Positions 32,957-42,815 are shown, counted from the first letter of the stretch. The stretch is DNA of 56,213 bases from an uncultured Ruminococcus sp. (GCA_902765855.1 CACXBF010000012.1:1-56213), one strand, 5' to 3'. Translations and numbers: made by a program. The notes: generated by a model not told the origin, from the sequence alone.

Positions 32957-35362
32957 ATGGATACAGAGATTATTACATTACCTGCTATTCCGACGAGGGG
33001 TTTAGTTGTATATCCGCTTTCAACTACTCAATATGATGTAAGCTCTAAGAAAGCAGTAATAGCTTTAACTGAGTCTATAAAAAAAGACCAGAGAGTATTT
33101 ATGCCGGCTACTATAAATGTCCTTGAGGATGATGAACTTGAAAGCAATCTTACAAATATTGGTACGGTTGCAGAAATAAAGCAGGCAATAAGAATTTCAG
33201 ATTCGGAAATCAGAATAATTGTTGAAGGCTTATTCAGAGCAAATACTGTTAGGTATACTGAAACGGAATCCTTTATGGAAGTTGAGGTTCAGAAGGCTGA
33301 GCTTACTAATACAGATGATAATATAACAATATCAGCCTTGAAACAGGCAGTAAAAATAGCATTTGTAAAAAATGTTCAGATTTTACCGCAGTATCTCAGG
33401 CTTTCTAATGATACAGTTACAATGATTCGTTCTTGTGAGGACGCAGGCATTTTATGCGACCTTATAGCCGAACACGCTATTGTAAATCTTAATTACAAAA
33501 TGGATATTCTTAATGAGCTTGATATAGAAAAGCGTCTTAATATACTGCTTGAATATCTTAATGAAGAATTTATAATACTCAATACAGAACACGATATAGG
33601 CGAGAAAGTAAAAGCGTCTATGGACGAAAATCAGCGTGAATATTATCTTAAAGAGCGTTTGAAGGCTATAAATGATGAACTTGGCGAAAATATGTTCGAG
33701 GATTCTGATTTGGCAGAGGAACTTGACAAATATACCGAGGAGGTTGATAAGCTTCAACTTTCTGAAGAAAACGAGCAAAAGCTTAAAAAGGAAATTGAAA
33801 AGCTTTCTAAACTTCCGTCAATTTCTCAGGAGGCAGGAATTATTCGCTCATATCTTGACGCCTGCCTTTCTTTGCCTTGGAATACGTCTACTGTTGACGA
33901 AACAGACATTGCAAAAATCAGAAGTAAACTTGACAGCGACCACTATGGAATGAAGGAAGTTAAGGAAAGAATTATTGAGGCAATAGCTGTAAAACAACTT
34001 TGCAAAGAGAAAAATAATCAAATGATTCTTTGTCTTGCAGGACCTCCTGGAGTTGGTAAAACTTCAATAGCAAAATCTATTGCCGAGGCATTGGGCAAAA
34101 GCTATGCAAGAGTTGCGCTTGGTGGCGTACACGATGAAAGCGAAATTCGTGGACACAGAAGAACCTATCTTGGTGCTATGCAGGGTAGAATTATGCACGC
34201 TATGACTCAGGCTAAAACTAATAATCCACTTATACTTCTTGATGAGATAGACAAGCTTGGAAATGATTTCAGAGGTGACCCGACTTCCGCCTTGCTTGAA
34301 GTTCTTGACAGCGAGCAGAATTTCTCGTTCTACGACCATTATATAGATATGCCGTTTGATTTGAGTCAAGTGCTTTTTGTAACTACTGCAAATAATCTTT
34401 CTGCAATTCCTGCACCGCTTCGTGACAGAATGGATATAATAGAACTTTCAAGCTATACAAGCGAAGAAAAGCTGAATATTGCTAAAAAGCACCTTATCAA
34501 GAAACAGCTTAAAAAGAATGGTTTAACTTCTAAGAATTTTAAGATTACTGATAGTGCTTTGGTTGATTTAATCGAGAATTATACAAGAGAAGCCGGTGTA
34601 AGAACTCTCGAAAGATATATAGCAAAGCTTATGAGAAAAGCTGCTGTAAAAATTGTTTCCGGTGAAGAAAAGAGTGTAAGAGTTTCCGTTAAGAATATTG
34701 AAGATTTTCTCGGTGCAAGAAAATTCACTAAGGACGAAATGAATGATAAGGACGAAGTAGGTTTGGCTACCGGTCTTGCATGGACTTCTGTTGGTGGAGT
34801 AACATTACCTGTTGAGGTTGCTGTTACAAGCGGAAGTGGAAAACTTATTCTTACAGGCTCTCTTGGTGATGTTATGAAAGAATCTGCTCAAGCAGCATTT
34901 ACTTGTGTAAGAACTCGTGCAGAGGCTCTTGGAATTGAAAAAGATTTCTATAAGATTTACGATTTTCATATTCATGTCCCTGAGGGAGCAACACCAAAGG
35001 ACGGTCCGTCAGCGGGTATAACCATTGCCACTGCAATTACATCTGCGTTGACGGGCAGAGCAGTTCGCCGAGATATTGCAATGACGGGAGAAATTACACT
35101 TAGAGGCAGAGTTTTGCCGATAGGTGGATTAAAAGAAAAATCCCTTGCAGCATATAGGCTTGGAATCAGAACCGTTATTATTCCAAAGGATAATGTGCCA
35201 AATCTTGAAGAGATTGATGAAACCGTCAAGAATGAAGTTAAGTTCGTACCTGTAAGCACTATTGACGAGGTTTTGGATACAGCTCTTTGCTCTAAAAAGC
35301 AGACAGGAAAAAAACACGCAAAAAAAGAGCCTAAAACAGAAGTGATTGAAACTCGTATATAA
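32957..35362 (+). CDS. lon: ATP-dependent protease Lon
   Basis: 801 residues: N-terminal LON substrate domain, AAA+ domain with Walker A GPPGVGKTS and Walker B LILLDEIDKLG, and C-terminal protease domain with catalytic Ser in PKDGPSAG and Lys in GGLKEKSLAA. Degrades misfolded and regulatory proteins in the cytoplasm. GGAGG precedes the ATG at 32957. 12 bases before engB, the common lon-engB order of Firmicutes. Confidence 0.97.
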   Translation: MDTEIITLPAIPTRGLVVYPLSTTQYDVSSKKAVIALTESIKKDQRVFMPATINVLEDDELESNLTNIGTVAEIKQAIRISDSEIRIIVEGLFRANTVRYTETESFMEVEVQKAELTNTDDNITISALKQAVKIAFVKNVQILPQYLRLSNDTVTMIRSCEDAGILCDLIAEHAIVNLNYKMDILNELDIEKRLNILLEYLNEEFIILNTEHDIGEKVKASMDENQREYYLKERLKAINDELGENMFEDSDLAEELDKYTEEVDKLQLSEENEQKLKKEIEKLSKLPSISQEAGIIRSYLDACLSLPWNTSTVDETDIAKIRSKLDSDHYGMKEVKERIIEAIAVKQLCKEKNNQMILCLAGPPGVGKTSIAKSIAEALGKSYARVALGGVHDESEIRGHRRTYLGAMQGRIMHAMTQAKTNNPLILLDEIDKLGNDFRGDPTSALLEVLDSEQNFSFYDHYIDMPFDLSQVLFVTTANNLSAIPAPLRDRMDIIELSSYTSEEKLNIAKKHLIKKQLKKNGLTSKNFKITDSALVDLIENYTREAGVRTLERYIAKLMRKAAVKIVSGEEKSVRVSVKNIEDFLGARKFTKDEMNDKDEVGLATGLAWTSVGGVTLPVEVAVTSGSGKLILTGSLGDVMKESAQAAFTCVRTRAEALGIEKDFYKIYDFHIHVPEGATPKDGPSAGITIATAITSALTGRAVRRDIAMTGEITLRGRVLPIGGLKEKSLAAYRLGIRTVIIPKDNVPNLEEIDETVKNEVKFVPVSTIDEVLDTALCSKKQTGKKHAKKEPKTEVIETRI

Positions 35363-35374
35363 AGGAGCATAACT

Positions 35375-35965
35375 ATGAATTTTCAGATAGCAAGTTTTGA
35401 AGCGGCATATGGAAAATCTTCGCAGATTCCGCCGTCGGATTTACCGGAAATAGTATTTTCAGGGCGTTCAAATGTCGGAAAATCATCGCTTATAAATAAA
35501 ATTCTCAACAGAAAATCTCTTGCAAGAGTTAGCGCCACTCCGGGTAAAACTGCAACAATAAATTTCTTTAACCTCAAAACTGCAAGACTTGCAGATTTGC
35601 CCGGTTATGGCTATGCCAAGGTATCGGACAGCGAAAAAAGACGATGGGCAGAGCTTGTAGAGGGTTATTTTGCAATGGATAGAGATATTCGTATGGTTAT
35701 ACAGATTTGCGATTTGCGTCACCCTGCCACAAAAGACGATATGAATATGATAGATTTTCTTTCACACAATGGCTTTAATTTTATTGTTGCTATGACTAAG
35801 CTTGATAAGTTGAAAAAATCCCAGCGTGCCACAAGAATTGAGGAAATGCGTCAGCAGATGTCTGTATTTGGTGATGTAAGATTATTCCCTTGTTCATCAG
35901 AAAATGGAGAGGGTGTGGAAGAAATCCGCAAGGCGATTGAAGCTGCCGCAGAGGGAGAAGTTTAA
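35375..35965 (+). CDS. engB: ribosome biogenesis GTPase EngB/YsxC
   Basis: 196 residues. G1 GRSNVGKSSL, G2 region TPGKTATINFF, G3 DLPGYG, G4 TKLDK, G5 CSSENGEG. Assists assembly of the large ribosomal subunit. AAAGGAG upstream. Confidence 0.96.
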   Translation: MNFQIASFEAAYGKSSQIPPSDLPEIVFSGRSNVGKSSLINKILNRKSLARVSATPGKTATINFFNLKTARLADLPGYGYAKVSDSEKRRWAELVEGYFAMDRDIRMVIQICDLRHPATKDDMNMIDFLSHNGFNFIVAMTKLDKLKKSQRATRIEEMRQQMSVFGDVRLFPCSSENGEGVEEIRKAIEAAAEGEV

Positions 35966-35985
35966 GAAATTAAATGAGGTAAGCT

Positions 35986-36516
35986 ATGGAAATTTGGGAT
36001 TTATATGATATAAACAGGATTCCAACAGGCGAAACTATGATTCGTGGCGAAAAAATAAAAGAAAATCGCTATCATTTGGCAGTTCATGTCTGTATTTTTA
36101 ATAAACGGGGTGAAATGCTGATTCAGCATAGACAGCCTTTTAAATCCGGTTGGTCAGATTTGTGGGATATTACTGTCGGAGGTTCTGCGGTCAGCGGAGA
36201 TACAAGTCAGACTGCCGCTGAACGAGAGGCTTTAGAAGAAATAGGATATAAGCTTGATTTGAGCAATGTTCGCCCATCATTTACAATAAACTTTCAAAAT
36301 GGCTTTAATGACATTTATTTAGTTGAAAGAGAAGTTGAGATAGATGCTTTGAAACTTCAATACGAAGAAGTCAAAGAGGTTAAATGGGCAACGGCTGATG
36401 AAATCAAGTATATGATTGAGAGCGGAGAATTTATTCCATATGATAAAAGCTTTATAGATATGCTGTTCTTTTTGAGAAATCACAACGGATTGCATACGAG
36501 AGAGGATAGAGTATAA
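35986..36516 (+). CDS. NUDIX hydrolase
   Basis: 176 residues. The Nudix box runs from GGSAVSGDTS to AAEREALEEIGY and contains the metal-binding REALEEIG. N-terminus (MEIWDLYDINRIPTGETMIR) and LAVHVCIFNKRGEMLIQHRQ resemble isopentenyl-diphosphate isomerase-like and YfcD-type NUDIX proteins. Substrate unknown. Confidence 0.9.
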   Translation: MEIWDLYDINRIPTGETMIRGEKIKENRYHLAVHVCIFNKRGEMLIQHRQPFKSGWSDLWDITVGGSAVSGDTSQTAAEREALEEIGYKLDLSNVRPSFTINFQNGFNDIYLVEREVEIDALKLQYEEVKEVKWATADEIKYMIESGEFIPYDKSFIDMLFFLRNHNGLHTREDRV

Positions 36517-36517
36517 T

Positions 36518-36901
36518 ATGATACAAACTGTACTGCTATTTAATGTTCCTAAGCAGAAAGCTGCTAAAATAACTCGTGCGGCACTTCCGCTAAAACTGCG
36601 TGTAAAGACTGTTCCTAAATCTGATTTTGCCAAAACTCTTGGTGAATTTGCAGGAATTTCAGAAGCAACAGAGCTTGCATATGATGGTGACGGGATTTCC
36701 GAGGAAATGATGGTATTATGCGGATTTTCAGACAATCTTATAGACAAGCTATTCTTTGCAATGAGAAAAACAGGTGCAGGACTTGTTAAGCTTACTGCGA
36801 TTCTTACCGAAACTAACAAGGATTGGAATGTAAATACTCTTTTTGATGAGCTTAAAAAAGAGCGTGAACAAATGGCTGAATTAAAAGCTAAGAAAGAATA
36901 A
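36518..36901 (+). CDS. DUF3783-family protein
   Basis: 127 residues, one base after the NUDIX stop. LLFNVPKQKAAKITRAALPL and VLCGFSDNLIDKLFFAMRKT are typical of DUF3783, a family of unknown role in Clostridia. C-terminus is charged and helical (LFDELKKEREQMAELKAKKE). Confidence 0.75.
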   Translation: MIQTVLLFNVPKQKAAKITRAALPLKLRVKTVPKSDFAKTLGEFAGISEATELAYDGDGISEEMMVLCGFSDNLIDKLFFAMRKTGAGLVKLTAILTETNKDWNVNTLFDELKKEREQMAELKAKKE

Positions 36902-37025
36902 TTTTGAAAAGCTATCAGTTTCAAAGTAGTTTTAGTCAATATTTGGCTTTCAGAGAATTCACTACGAGGCTTAGGAGAGATATAAAGTATTTCACTGTTA
37001 AGGATATTGCCCTTTGACCTACAAA

Positions 37026-37055
37026 TCTTTGAAAAGGTTTGAGTGAAACTTTTTT
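37026..37055. repeat. copy of the dispersed TTTGAGTGAAACTTTT motif
   Basis: TCTTTGAAAAGGTTTGAGTGAAACTTTTTT, compare 21581-21608 and 50537-50563. The rest of 36902-37092 shows no gene. Confidence 0.5.
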
Positions 37056-37092
37056 AAGTTGATTTTGCTTTAATTTATTAGGTGGCGATTTT

Positions 37093-38403
37093 ATGATGAA
37101 TATACCGAAATATGTTTCTGATGTTTTAAACCGACTTGAGGAAAATGGCTTTTCTGCATATGTCGTTGGAGGCTGTGTCAGAGATTATCTGCTTGGACGA
37201 CCAATAAATGATTTTGATGTTGCAACCTCAGCTTTGCCAGAAAAAATGCTTGAAATTTTCAAGGACTATAAAACAGTGGATAATGGCATAAAGCATGGAA
37301 CAGTTGCAGTTGTATCCGAGAACAAGCTTGTCGAGGTTACAACATTCAGAAGTGATGGTATTTATACTGATTCACGCCGACCTGATTCTGTTTCTTTTGT
37401 GCGAAGTATAGAAGAAGATTTGGCAAGGCGTGATTTTACGATTAACGCTATGGCTTATTGTGAATCTGAGGGAATAATAGACCTTTATGGCGGACAGGAA
37501 GATTTAAAAAATAAGTTAATCCGCTGTGTCGGAAATCCGCATAAGAGATTTTCTGAGGACGCTTTAAGAATTATGCGTGGAATGAGGTTTGCCTCGACTT
37601 TAGGATTTAGAATAGAGGAAGAAACTCTTTCAGCTATGATTGAAACAAAACATTTACTTCAAAAAATTGCAAAGGAAAGAATTACAAGCGAATTTAGAGG
37701 TATGCTTTTAGGTGAAAGTATTTATGATGTGCTTATGTCATGCAGAGAGGTTATATATGAATTGATTCCTGAATTGCGTGTTGAGGATAATTATATTATG
37801 AAAAAATATCCTGATATGACGCTTTGGGAGCATACTGTAAGAGCGGTTTCGATGTCAAAAAATCTATATGAGAGATTATGTATGCTTTTACACGATGTTG
37901 CAAAACCATATTGCAAAGTAATAGTTGACGGCAAGGAAAAATATCCTAATCACGCTGAAAAGGGTGCAGAGATAGCAAAGGAAATTCTTTCACGATTCAA
38001 ATTTGAAAAAATAGTTAATACAGCAGTTTTGAAGCTTATAAAAAATCATAGTATAAGATTTCCGAAAACTCTTGCTGATATGAGAAGATTTGTGCGTGAT
38101 TTTGGCTATGATTTTACAAAGGATTGGCTTGATATAAAATATGCTGTTGTCTTTTCAAAACCTCATAAAGAAAGTACAGCACAACTATATTATAATGCTA
38201 TCAGATTCTTTGATGAAATATATGAAAAAAATCTTTGTTGCATTATATCCGAGTTGGATATTTCGGGCGATGACCTGAAAGAAATTGGTATAGTCGGAAA
38301 GAATATTGGTGTTATACTTGATAAGCTGCTTGAAGACGTTATTTCTGAAAATTGCGAAAATAAAAAAGAAATGCTTTTAAAACAAGCATTTCTATATAAA
38401 TGA
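37093..38403 (+). CDS. cca: CCA tRNA nucleotidyltransferase
   Basis: 436 residues. Class II head with VVGGCVRDYLLG and catalytic DFD (NDFDVATSALP), RRDFTINAMAY, RRPDSV, and body/neck RCVGNPHKRFSEDALRIMRG. The C-terminal HD domain has HDVAKP. It adds or repairs CCA ends. GGTGG precedes ATGATG. Confidence 0.95.
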   Translation: MMNIPKYVSDVLNRLEENGFSAYVVGGCVRDYLLGRPINDFDVATSALPEKMLEIFKDYKTVDNGIKHGTVAVVSENKLVEVTTFRSDGIYTDSRRPDSVSFVRSIEEDLARRDFTINAMAYCESEGIIDLYGGQEDLKNKLIRCVGNPHKRFSEDALRIMRGMRFASTLGFRIEEETLSAMIETKHLLQKIAKERITSEFRGMLLGESIYDVLMSCREVIYELIPELRVEDNYIMKKYPDMTLWEHTVRAVSMSKNLYERLCMLLHDVAKPYCKVIVDGKEKYPNHAEKGAEIAKEILSRFKFEKIVNTAVLKLIKNHSIRFPKTLADMRRFVRDFGYDFTKDWLDIKYAVVFSKPHKESTAQLYYNAIRFFDEIYEKNLCCIISELDISGDDLKEIGIVGKNIGVILDKLLEDVISENCENKKEMLLKQAFLYK

Positions 38404-38409
38404 TAACAG

Positions 38410-38442
38410 TAAAAAGGACGCTCAAATTCGAGCGTCCTTTTT
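38410..38442. terminator. bidirectional terminator between cca and the antiporter
   Basis: AAAAAGGACGCTC / GAGCGTCCTTTTT between convergent genes. Confidence 0.93.
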
Positions 38443-38459
38443 GAATTTATAATACGATT

Positions 38460-39791
38460 TTATTTTTTCTTACTTCTGATTTTTTTATCTGAAAGAGGGA
38501 GTTCAGGAATTTCTGCTTTAACTGTTTCATTGACATAGCTATCTTGAATTCTTTCTGTAACGGAATTGATGGTATTTTCCGCAGGCATAGTCTCATCAAT
38601 ATGCTTTGTCTTTTTGCTTGAGTAAACAATTTTTAAGAGAATAGGAGTTATGATAGTAGTTGCGATAACCATAATAACTATTGGTCCAAGTATTACAGAA
38701 CCAAGTAATCCCATAGACGCACCTTTATTCGCAACTATAAGAGCAACTTCACCACGAGAAATCATACCTATACCGATTCTTTTGCACTGATAATTTTTAT
38801 ATCCGCAGAGCTTTGCACCAAGTCCGCAGCCGATAATCTTTGTTATAATAGCAACAATCGTTATTACGACAGCGAAAACTACAATCTGTATGCTCATTGA
38901 TGGAAGAACAACATTCAAGCCAATGCTTGCAAAGAAGATAGGTGAGAGTAAGAGATAAGAAAGAACATCGAATTTTTTTGCAAGATATTCCGAACTTTGA
39001 GTAAGAGAGATGATAAGTCCAGCAAAGAATGCACCGGTAATATCTGCAACTCCGAATACAGCCTCTGCAACATAAGACATAGCAAGACAGAAAACAAAGC
39101 AAATGATTGTGTGTCTGTGTTTGAGGTGTTTAGAGCGGTTAGCCCACCAAATATATAACTTATAGAACGCATAGCCTGCAACTACAACCATTGCGAAGAA
39201 GCCGAGAATTTTGAGCAAGACAAGCCATACATTAACGCTTGAGTCAGCAAGACTTGTAATAATTGTAAGTGCGATGATACCAAGAATATCATCTATAATT
39301 GCAGCACCGAGGATAGCATTACCTGATTCGGATTTCAGTCTGCCGAGTTCTTTAAGTGTTTCAACTGTGATACTTACAGAAGTTGCTGTGAGGATTACAC
39401 CGATGAAAACATTTTGTAAGAATATATTGCAAGTAGCGTCAGAATCTATTATACCGGGTTTGTTAAAGAAATATGCAACTCCAAATCCGCCTATCAGAGG
39501 AACAATAACACCAAGTAAGGCTATAATAAATGAAGCCTTTCCGCATTTTTTAAGTTCCTTGACATCAGTTTCAAGACCTGCACAGAACATTAAAACGATA
39601 ACACCGATTTCTGATGTTGTGGTGATAAAATTGGATTTTTGCACGATATTAAGTATTGCGGGGCCTAATATTAAACCTGCAAGCAAAGCGCCGACAACTT
39701 GTGGCATTTTAAATTTTTGCGAGATTAAACCGAATAGCTTTGTTGTAAATAAAATCAAAGCTAAATCTAAAAGATAACGATACTCCTCCAT
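38460..39791 (-). CDS. cation:proton antiporter (CPA2/KefB-like)
   Basis: 443 residues, about 12 membrane segments. PQVVGALLAGLILGPAIL and AIIDDILGIIAL (the acidic pair in the ion path), GADITGAFFAGLIIS-like segment near 255, and SRGEVALIVA. The hydrophilic C-terminus is short and lacks an RCK/TrkA domain. Exchanges Na+ or K+ for protons. A long hairpin lies just upstream in its leader. Confidence 0.92.
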   Translation of the reverse strand: MEEYRYLLDLALILFTTKLFGLISQKFKMPQVVGALLAGLILGPAILNIVQKSNFITTTSEIGVIVLMFCAGLETDVKELKKCGKASFIIALLGVIVPLIGGFGVAYFFNKPGIIDSDATCNIFLQNVFIGVILTATSVSITVETLKELGRLKSESGNAILGAAIIDDILGIIALTIITSLADSSVNVWLVLLKILGFFAMVVVAGYAFYKLYIWWANRSKHLKHRHTIICFVFCLAMSYVAEAVFGVADITGAFFAGLIISLTQSSEYLAKKFDVLSYLLLSPIFFASIGLNVVLPSMSIQIVVFAVVITIVAIITKIIGCGLGAKLCGYKNYQCKRIGIGMISRGEVALIVANKGASMGLLGSVILGPIVIMVIATTIITPILLKIVYSSKKTKHIDETMPAENTINSVTERIQDSYVNETVKAEIPELPLSDKKIRSKKK

Positions 39792-39831
39792 AATAAAACT
39801 CCTCTTAATAATTTAAAAATGAACAGCAAAT

Positions 39832-39881
39832 GACTGTCCGTTTTAGATGAACATCATTGTTCATAAATCAGACGGACAGTC
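39832..39881 (-). promoter_or_regulatory. long hairpin in the antiporter leader
   Basis: Outer arms GACTGTCCGT / ACGGACAGTC and inner arms ATGAAC / GTTCAT. It lies 40 bases before the antiporter start and after the CAP gene start region, so it may be a regulatory leader or a terminator of the CAP transcript on the minus strand. Confidence 0.55.
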
Positions 39882-39943
39882 AATCAAAGACCATTTTTAA
39901 AAATTATAACACATTATTCGGCGAATTTCAACATAAATATTAA

Positions 39944-41032
39944 TTAACCACCAAAAAGCTGTGTCCAATATACCCAACCATCACTTGCTATATAACAGCC
40001 TACACCTGTATGAGTAAATTCAGGATTTAGGATATTTGCACGGTGACCGGAAGAATTCATCCAGGCTTCAACAACTTCTTTCGGAGTGTTTTGACCTGCG
40101 GCAATATTTTCACCTACGATTGAATAATCAAGGTTAAGAACAAAAGTGTAACCGGGGTCTCCATTAGGACGTTTATGGCTGAAATTTGTTTCAAGCTCTG
40201 TTGAACGTGTATAGGCATTATTCATAAGGGTATGATTGATTTTTAAAGGAGTTACGCCATTCTTTTTGCGTTCTTCATTAATAAGTTTTACAACTTCTTC
40301 AGCAAAATCAGAATTTGGAGAATTTTTGATTTCCAATTTTTCAATATATTTATAGTCCTTTGCCGAACATCTTAAGCAAATTCTTTGCTGAAATCCCTTG
40401 CTTGTTACAGTAGCTTCAGAAATAGTTTCCCACTCGCCCCATTGATGTCCGAGGGCTTTTTTATAATTATCAGCATAAGAATTTCCGCAATCACAGCTAT
40501 GTAGGGTATATCCTTTTGGTGTACAATTTGGGGATATAATACGCTCAACATAACTATGCTGATGAGTAGAAGTTCTTTGTGCGATTTGTTGAGTAGTTTC
40601 TTCTTTTTCAGAGTTTTGAGTTTTAGAATCTGCTTTTGATGAGGCTACATAGTTTGCTGAACTTGAAACAGATTGCTTATTCGAAGAATTACCAATTTTT
40701 TTTGATGACTCTATGTTTGATGAAGAGCTTATGGGGCTTGAAACTGAATTATTTATTGAGCTTTCAAGAATGGAACCATCATTAGGATTAAATACATTTT
40801 CAGATGCAGAAGAATTTTGCTTAGAGTCTACAGTGTAGGAATCGCCAGATGTAGGTGTATAGTTACGATTAGTAGAGAGAGAGTAGGTTTCGTAGCTTAT
40901 CATAGGAGTATGTTCATTATCTATCAGATGAAAAGAATTTATTATTGAACTTGAAATAATAATTGTAGATAATAAAAATGCAAGTATTATAAGTATTATT
41001 GCAATGATTTTTTTTAGCTTACGATGTTCCAT
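39944..41032 (-). CDS. membrane-anchored CAP/SCP-domain protein
   Basis: 362 residues. One N-terminal membrane segment (IIAIILIILAFLLSTIIISS), a Ser-rich linker (about 60-160), Cys-containing repeats (CTPKGYTLHSCDCG; TSKGFQQRICLRCS, about 170-230), and a C-terminal CAP domain (ITNG-like start NEERKKNGVTPL, NFSHKRPNG, VGENIAAG, HRANILNPEFTHTGVG). Extracellular. CAP domains have roles in spores, adhesion or lipid binding; the role here is unknown. It is 17 bases downstream of scfB on the same strand. Confidence 0.88.
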   Translation of the reverse strand: MEHRKLKKIIAIILIILAFLLSTIIISSSIINSFHLIDNEHTPMISYETYSLSTNRNYTPTSGDSYTVDSKQNSSASENVFNPNDGSILESSINNSVSSPISSSSNIESSKKIGNSSNKQSVSSSANYVASSKADSKTQNSEKEETTQQIAQRTSTHQHSYVERIISPNCTPKGYTLHSCDCGNSYADNYKKALGHQWGEWETISEATVTSKGFQQRICLRCSAKDYKYIEKLEIKNSPNSDFAEEVVKLINEERKKNGVTPLKINHTLMNNAYTRSTELETNFSHKRPNGDPGYTFVLNLDYSIVGENIAAGQNTPKEVVEAWMNSSGHRANILNPEFTHTGVGCYIASDGWVYWTQLFGG

Positions 41033-41049
41033 AAGCTTTGCCTCCTAAA

Positions 41050-42408
41050 TTATTCAGCGAGAGCAGCTTTAATAGCAATCGCACACTCAAGACGCTTTTT
41101 TTCTAATTCACAAGATGTTTCGTGAGATTTGCGAATATCACCTTCATATTTGAAGTTATTTGCATTACAACCACCGCTACAGTAGAATTTAGCCCAACAG
41201 TTCTTACATTTATCCTTTGAGTATACATTAGCAAGGGCGAATCTCGCCTTCATATCCTCATCAAAAGTACCATCATTGAGATTACCCATCTTATAATCGT
41301 CTTCGCCGACAAACTGATGACATGGATAAATATCGCCTTCAGGAGTTACAGCAACATATTCATTTCCGCAGCCACAGCCACGAAGGCGCTTAACTGCACA
41401 AGGACCTTGATCTAAGTCAATCATAAAGTGGAAGAAATTATAAAATTCTCCTTTCTTTCTGCTTTCGACAATAGTTTTTGCAAGTCTTTCGTACTCATCG
41501 AATACAGCTGGTAAATCTTCTGTTTTAATAGAATAGGAAAGAAGAGGGTCGGATACAACAGGCTCGATAGAGAGCTGTTCAAAGCCGAGGTCTTTCATAT
41601 GAAGAACATCGTTTGTGAAATCAAGATTATATCTTGTAAATGTACCACGAATGTAGTAGTCTTTATCACCACGATTTTGAACGAGTTTTTGATATTTAGG
41701 GACAATAATATCGTAGCAACCCTTGCCATTAGGAGTTATACGAAGTCTGTCGTTTACTTCCTTTCTTCCGTCAAGAGAAAGAACGACATTATTCATCTCT
41801 TTGTTAATATATTCAATTTTATCATCTGTGAGAAGCAATCCATTTGTTGTTATAGTGAAGCGGAAATTCTTGTTGTGCTGTTTTTCTATACTTCTTGCAT
41901 ATTCTATAACACCCTTGACAACGTCAAAGTTCATAAGTGGTTCGCCACCGAAGAAATCAAGCTCAAGATTTCTTCTTGAACCGGATTTTTCTATAAGGAA
42001 GTCGATAGCTTTTTTGCCAACTTCAAGCGGCATAAGACAACGACCTTTGCCGAAATCACCTTTTGCAGCAAAACAATATTCACAGCGGAGGTTACAATCG
42101 TGCGCAACATTAAGGCACATAGATTTAACAGGAGCACCTTTCATAAGATTAGCGAACTTCTCATAGTCATCGTCAGAAAAAAGTTGTCCCATTTTATAAA
42201 GCTCGTAAAGGTCGTTATAAGTTTCGGTAAGGTCTTCCTTAGAGTATTCTCCACTCATAGCCTCAATTACTGAATCGGGAATATTTTCGGTCATATTTTC
42301 GTCGAGGTAGTCGAGCATCTTATAGGAAATATCATCAAGGATATGTACGGCACCACTGTGTACATCAAGGCAAATGTTGTTTCCTAAGAGATTATATTTA
42401 TGTATCAT
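41050..42408 (-). CDS. scfB: SCIFF peptide thioether maturase (radical SAM)
   Basis: 452 residues. N-terminal RiPP recognition region, radical-SAM motif CNLRCEYC near residue 108, and the C-terminal SPASM domain Cys run (CGCGNEYVAV ... CHQF ... CKNCWAKFYCSGGC). It makes a thioether cross-link in the SCIFF peptide encoded just upstream. Full family length. Confidence 0.96.
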   Translation of the reverse strand: MIHKYNLLGNNICLDVHSGAVHILDDISYKMLDYLDENMTENIPDSVIEAMSGEYSKEDLTETYNDLYELYKMGQLFSDDDYEKFANLMKGAPVKSMCLNVAHDCNLRCEYCFAAKGDFGKGRCLMPLEVGKKAIDFLIEKSGSRRNLELDFFGGEPLMNFDVVKGVIEYARSIEKQHNKNFRFTITTNGLLLTDDKIEYINKEMNNVVLSLDGRKEVNDRLRITPNGKGCYDIIVPKYQKLVQNRGDKDYYIRGTFTRYNLDFTNDVLHMKDLGFEQLSIEPVVSDPLLSYSIKTEDLPAVFDEYERLAKTIVESRKKGEFYNFFHFMIDLDQGPCAVKRLRGCGCGNEYVAVTPEGDIYPCHQFVGEDDYKMGNLNDGTFDEDMKARFALANVYSKDKCKNCWAKFYCSGGCNANNFKYEGDIRKSHETSCELEKKRLECAIAIKAALAE

Positions 42409-42456
42409 ATTTTAGTCACGCTTTCTATTATCAAATGATTTAAATTGGCATAAATA

Positions 42457-42483
42457 AAGAGCGAACTAAGTCCGCTCTTTTTA
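42457..42483. terminator. hairpin between scfA and scfB
   Basis: AAAGAGCGAACT / AGTCCGCTCTTT with A and T flanks. On the minus strand it can attenuate transcription so that scfA is made in excess over scfB. Confidence 0.8.
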
Positions 42484-42516
42484 AGATTTGGTTTTGCGTA
42501 TTAGAATTAGCAATAA

Positions 42517-42672
42517 TTAGCGATTAGCGGACTCGCACTTCTGGTTAGCAACTGTGCAAGAAGTTTTGCAAGCACTCTGGCAAGAAGCTTGACATTCGCC
42601 GCAACCGCCCTTAACTGCTGATTCTTTAAGATTTGCGCTATTAAGTGTCTTTATGTGCTTAGTTTCTTTCAT
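42517..42672 (-). CDS. scfA: SCIFF precursor peptide (six cysteines in forty-five)
   Basis: 51 residues with six Cys at 24, 27, 31, 35, 39 and 46: KGGCGECQASCQ, SACKTSCTVA and NQKC. N-terminus MKETKHIKTLNSANLKESAV is the highly conserved leader. GGAGGTAA precedes the ATG. The mature product is unknown although the pair is almost universal in Clostridia. Confidence 0.96.
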   Translation of the reverse strand: MKETKHIKTLNSANLKESAVKGGCGECQASCQSACKTSCTVANQKCESANR

Positions 42673-42704
42673 AAGAAATTACCTCCGTATAATGTAATGT
42701 AATA

Positions 42705-42733
42705 ATTTTAACATATTATTTCAAAAATTTCAA
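42705..42733 (-). promoter_or_regulatory. promoter of scfA
   Basis: On the minus strand TTGAAA (42733-42728), a 17-base spacer and TAAAAT (42710-42705), about 33 bases before the scfA start. Confidence 0.65.
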
Positions 42734-42778
42734 CTGTTATTTTGACAATATATAAAGGTCTGCATAAAAGATAAACAA

Positions 42779-42812
42779 AAAATCGGAAAGTTTTTAAACC
42801 TCCCGATTTAGT
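42779..42812 (-). terminator. terminator of secDF
   Basis: AAATCGG / CCGATTT arms with an inner AGG/CTT part, followed on the minus strand by a T-run. Confidence 0.85.
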
Positions 42813-42815
42813 AAA

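Noticed and set aside
36319-36939. 206-codon open frame on the minus strand
   Set aside because: It lies opposite the NUDIX and DUF3783 genes, has no ribosome site and a low-complexity translation; it is a shadow of real genes.
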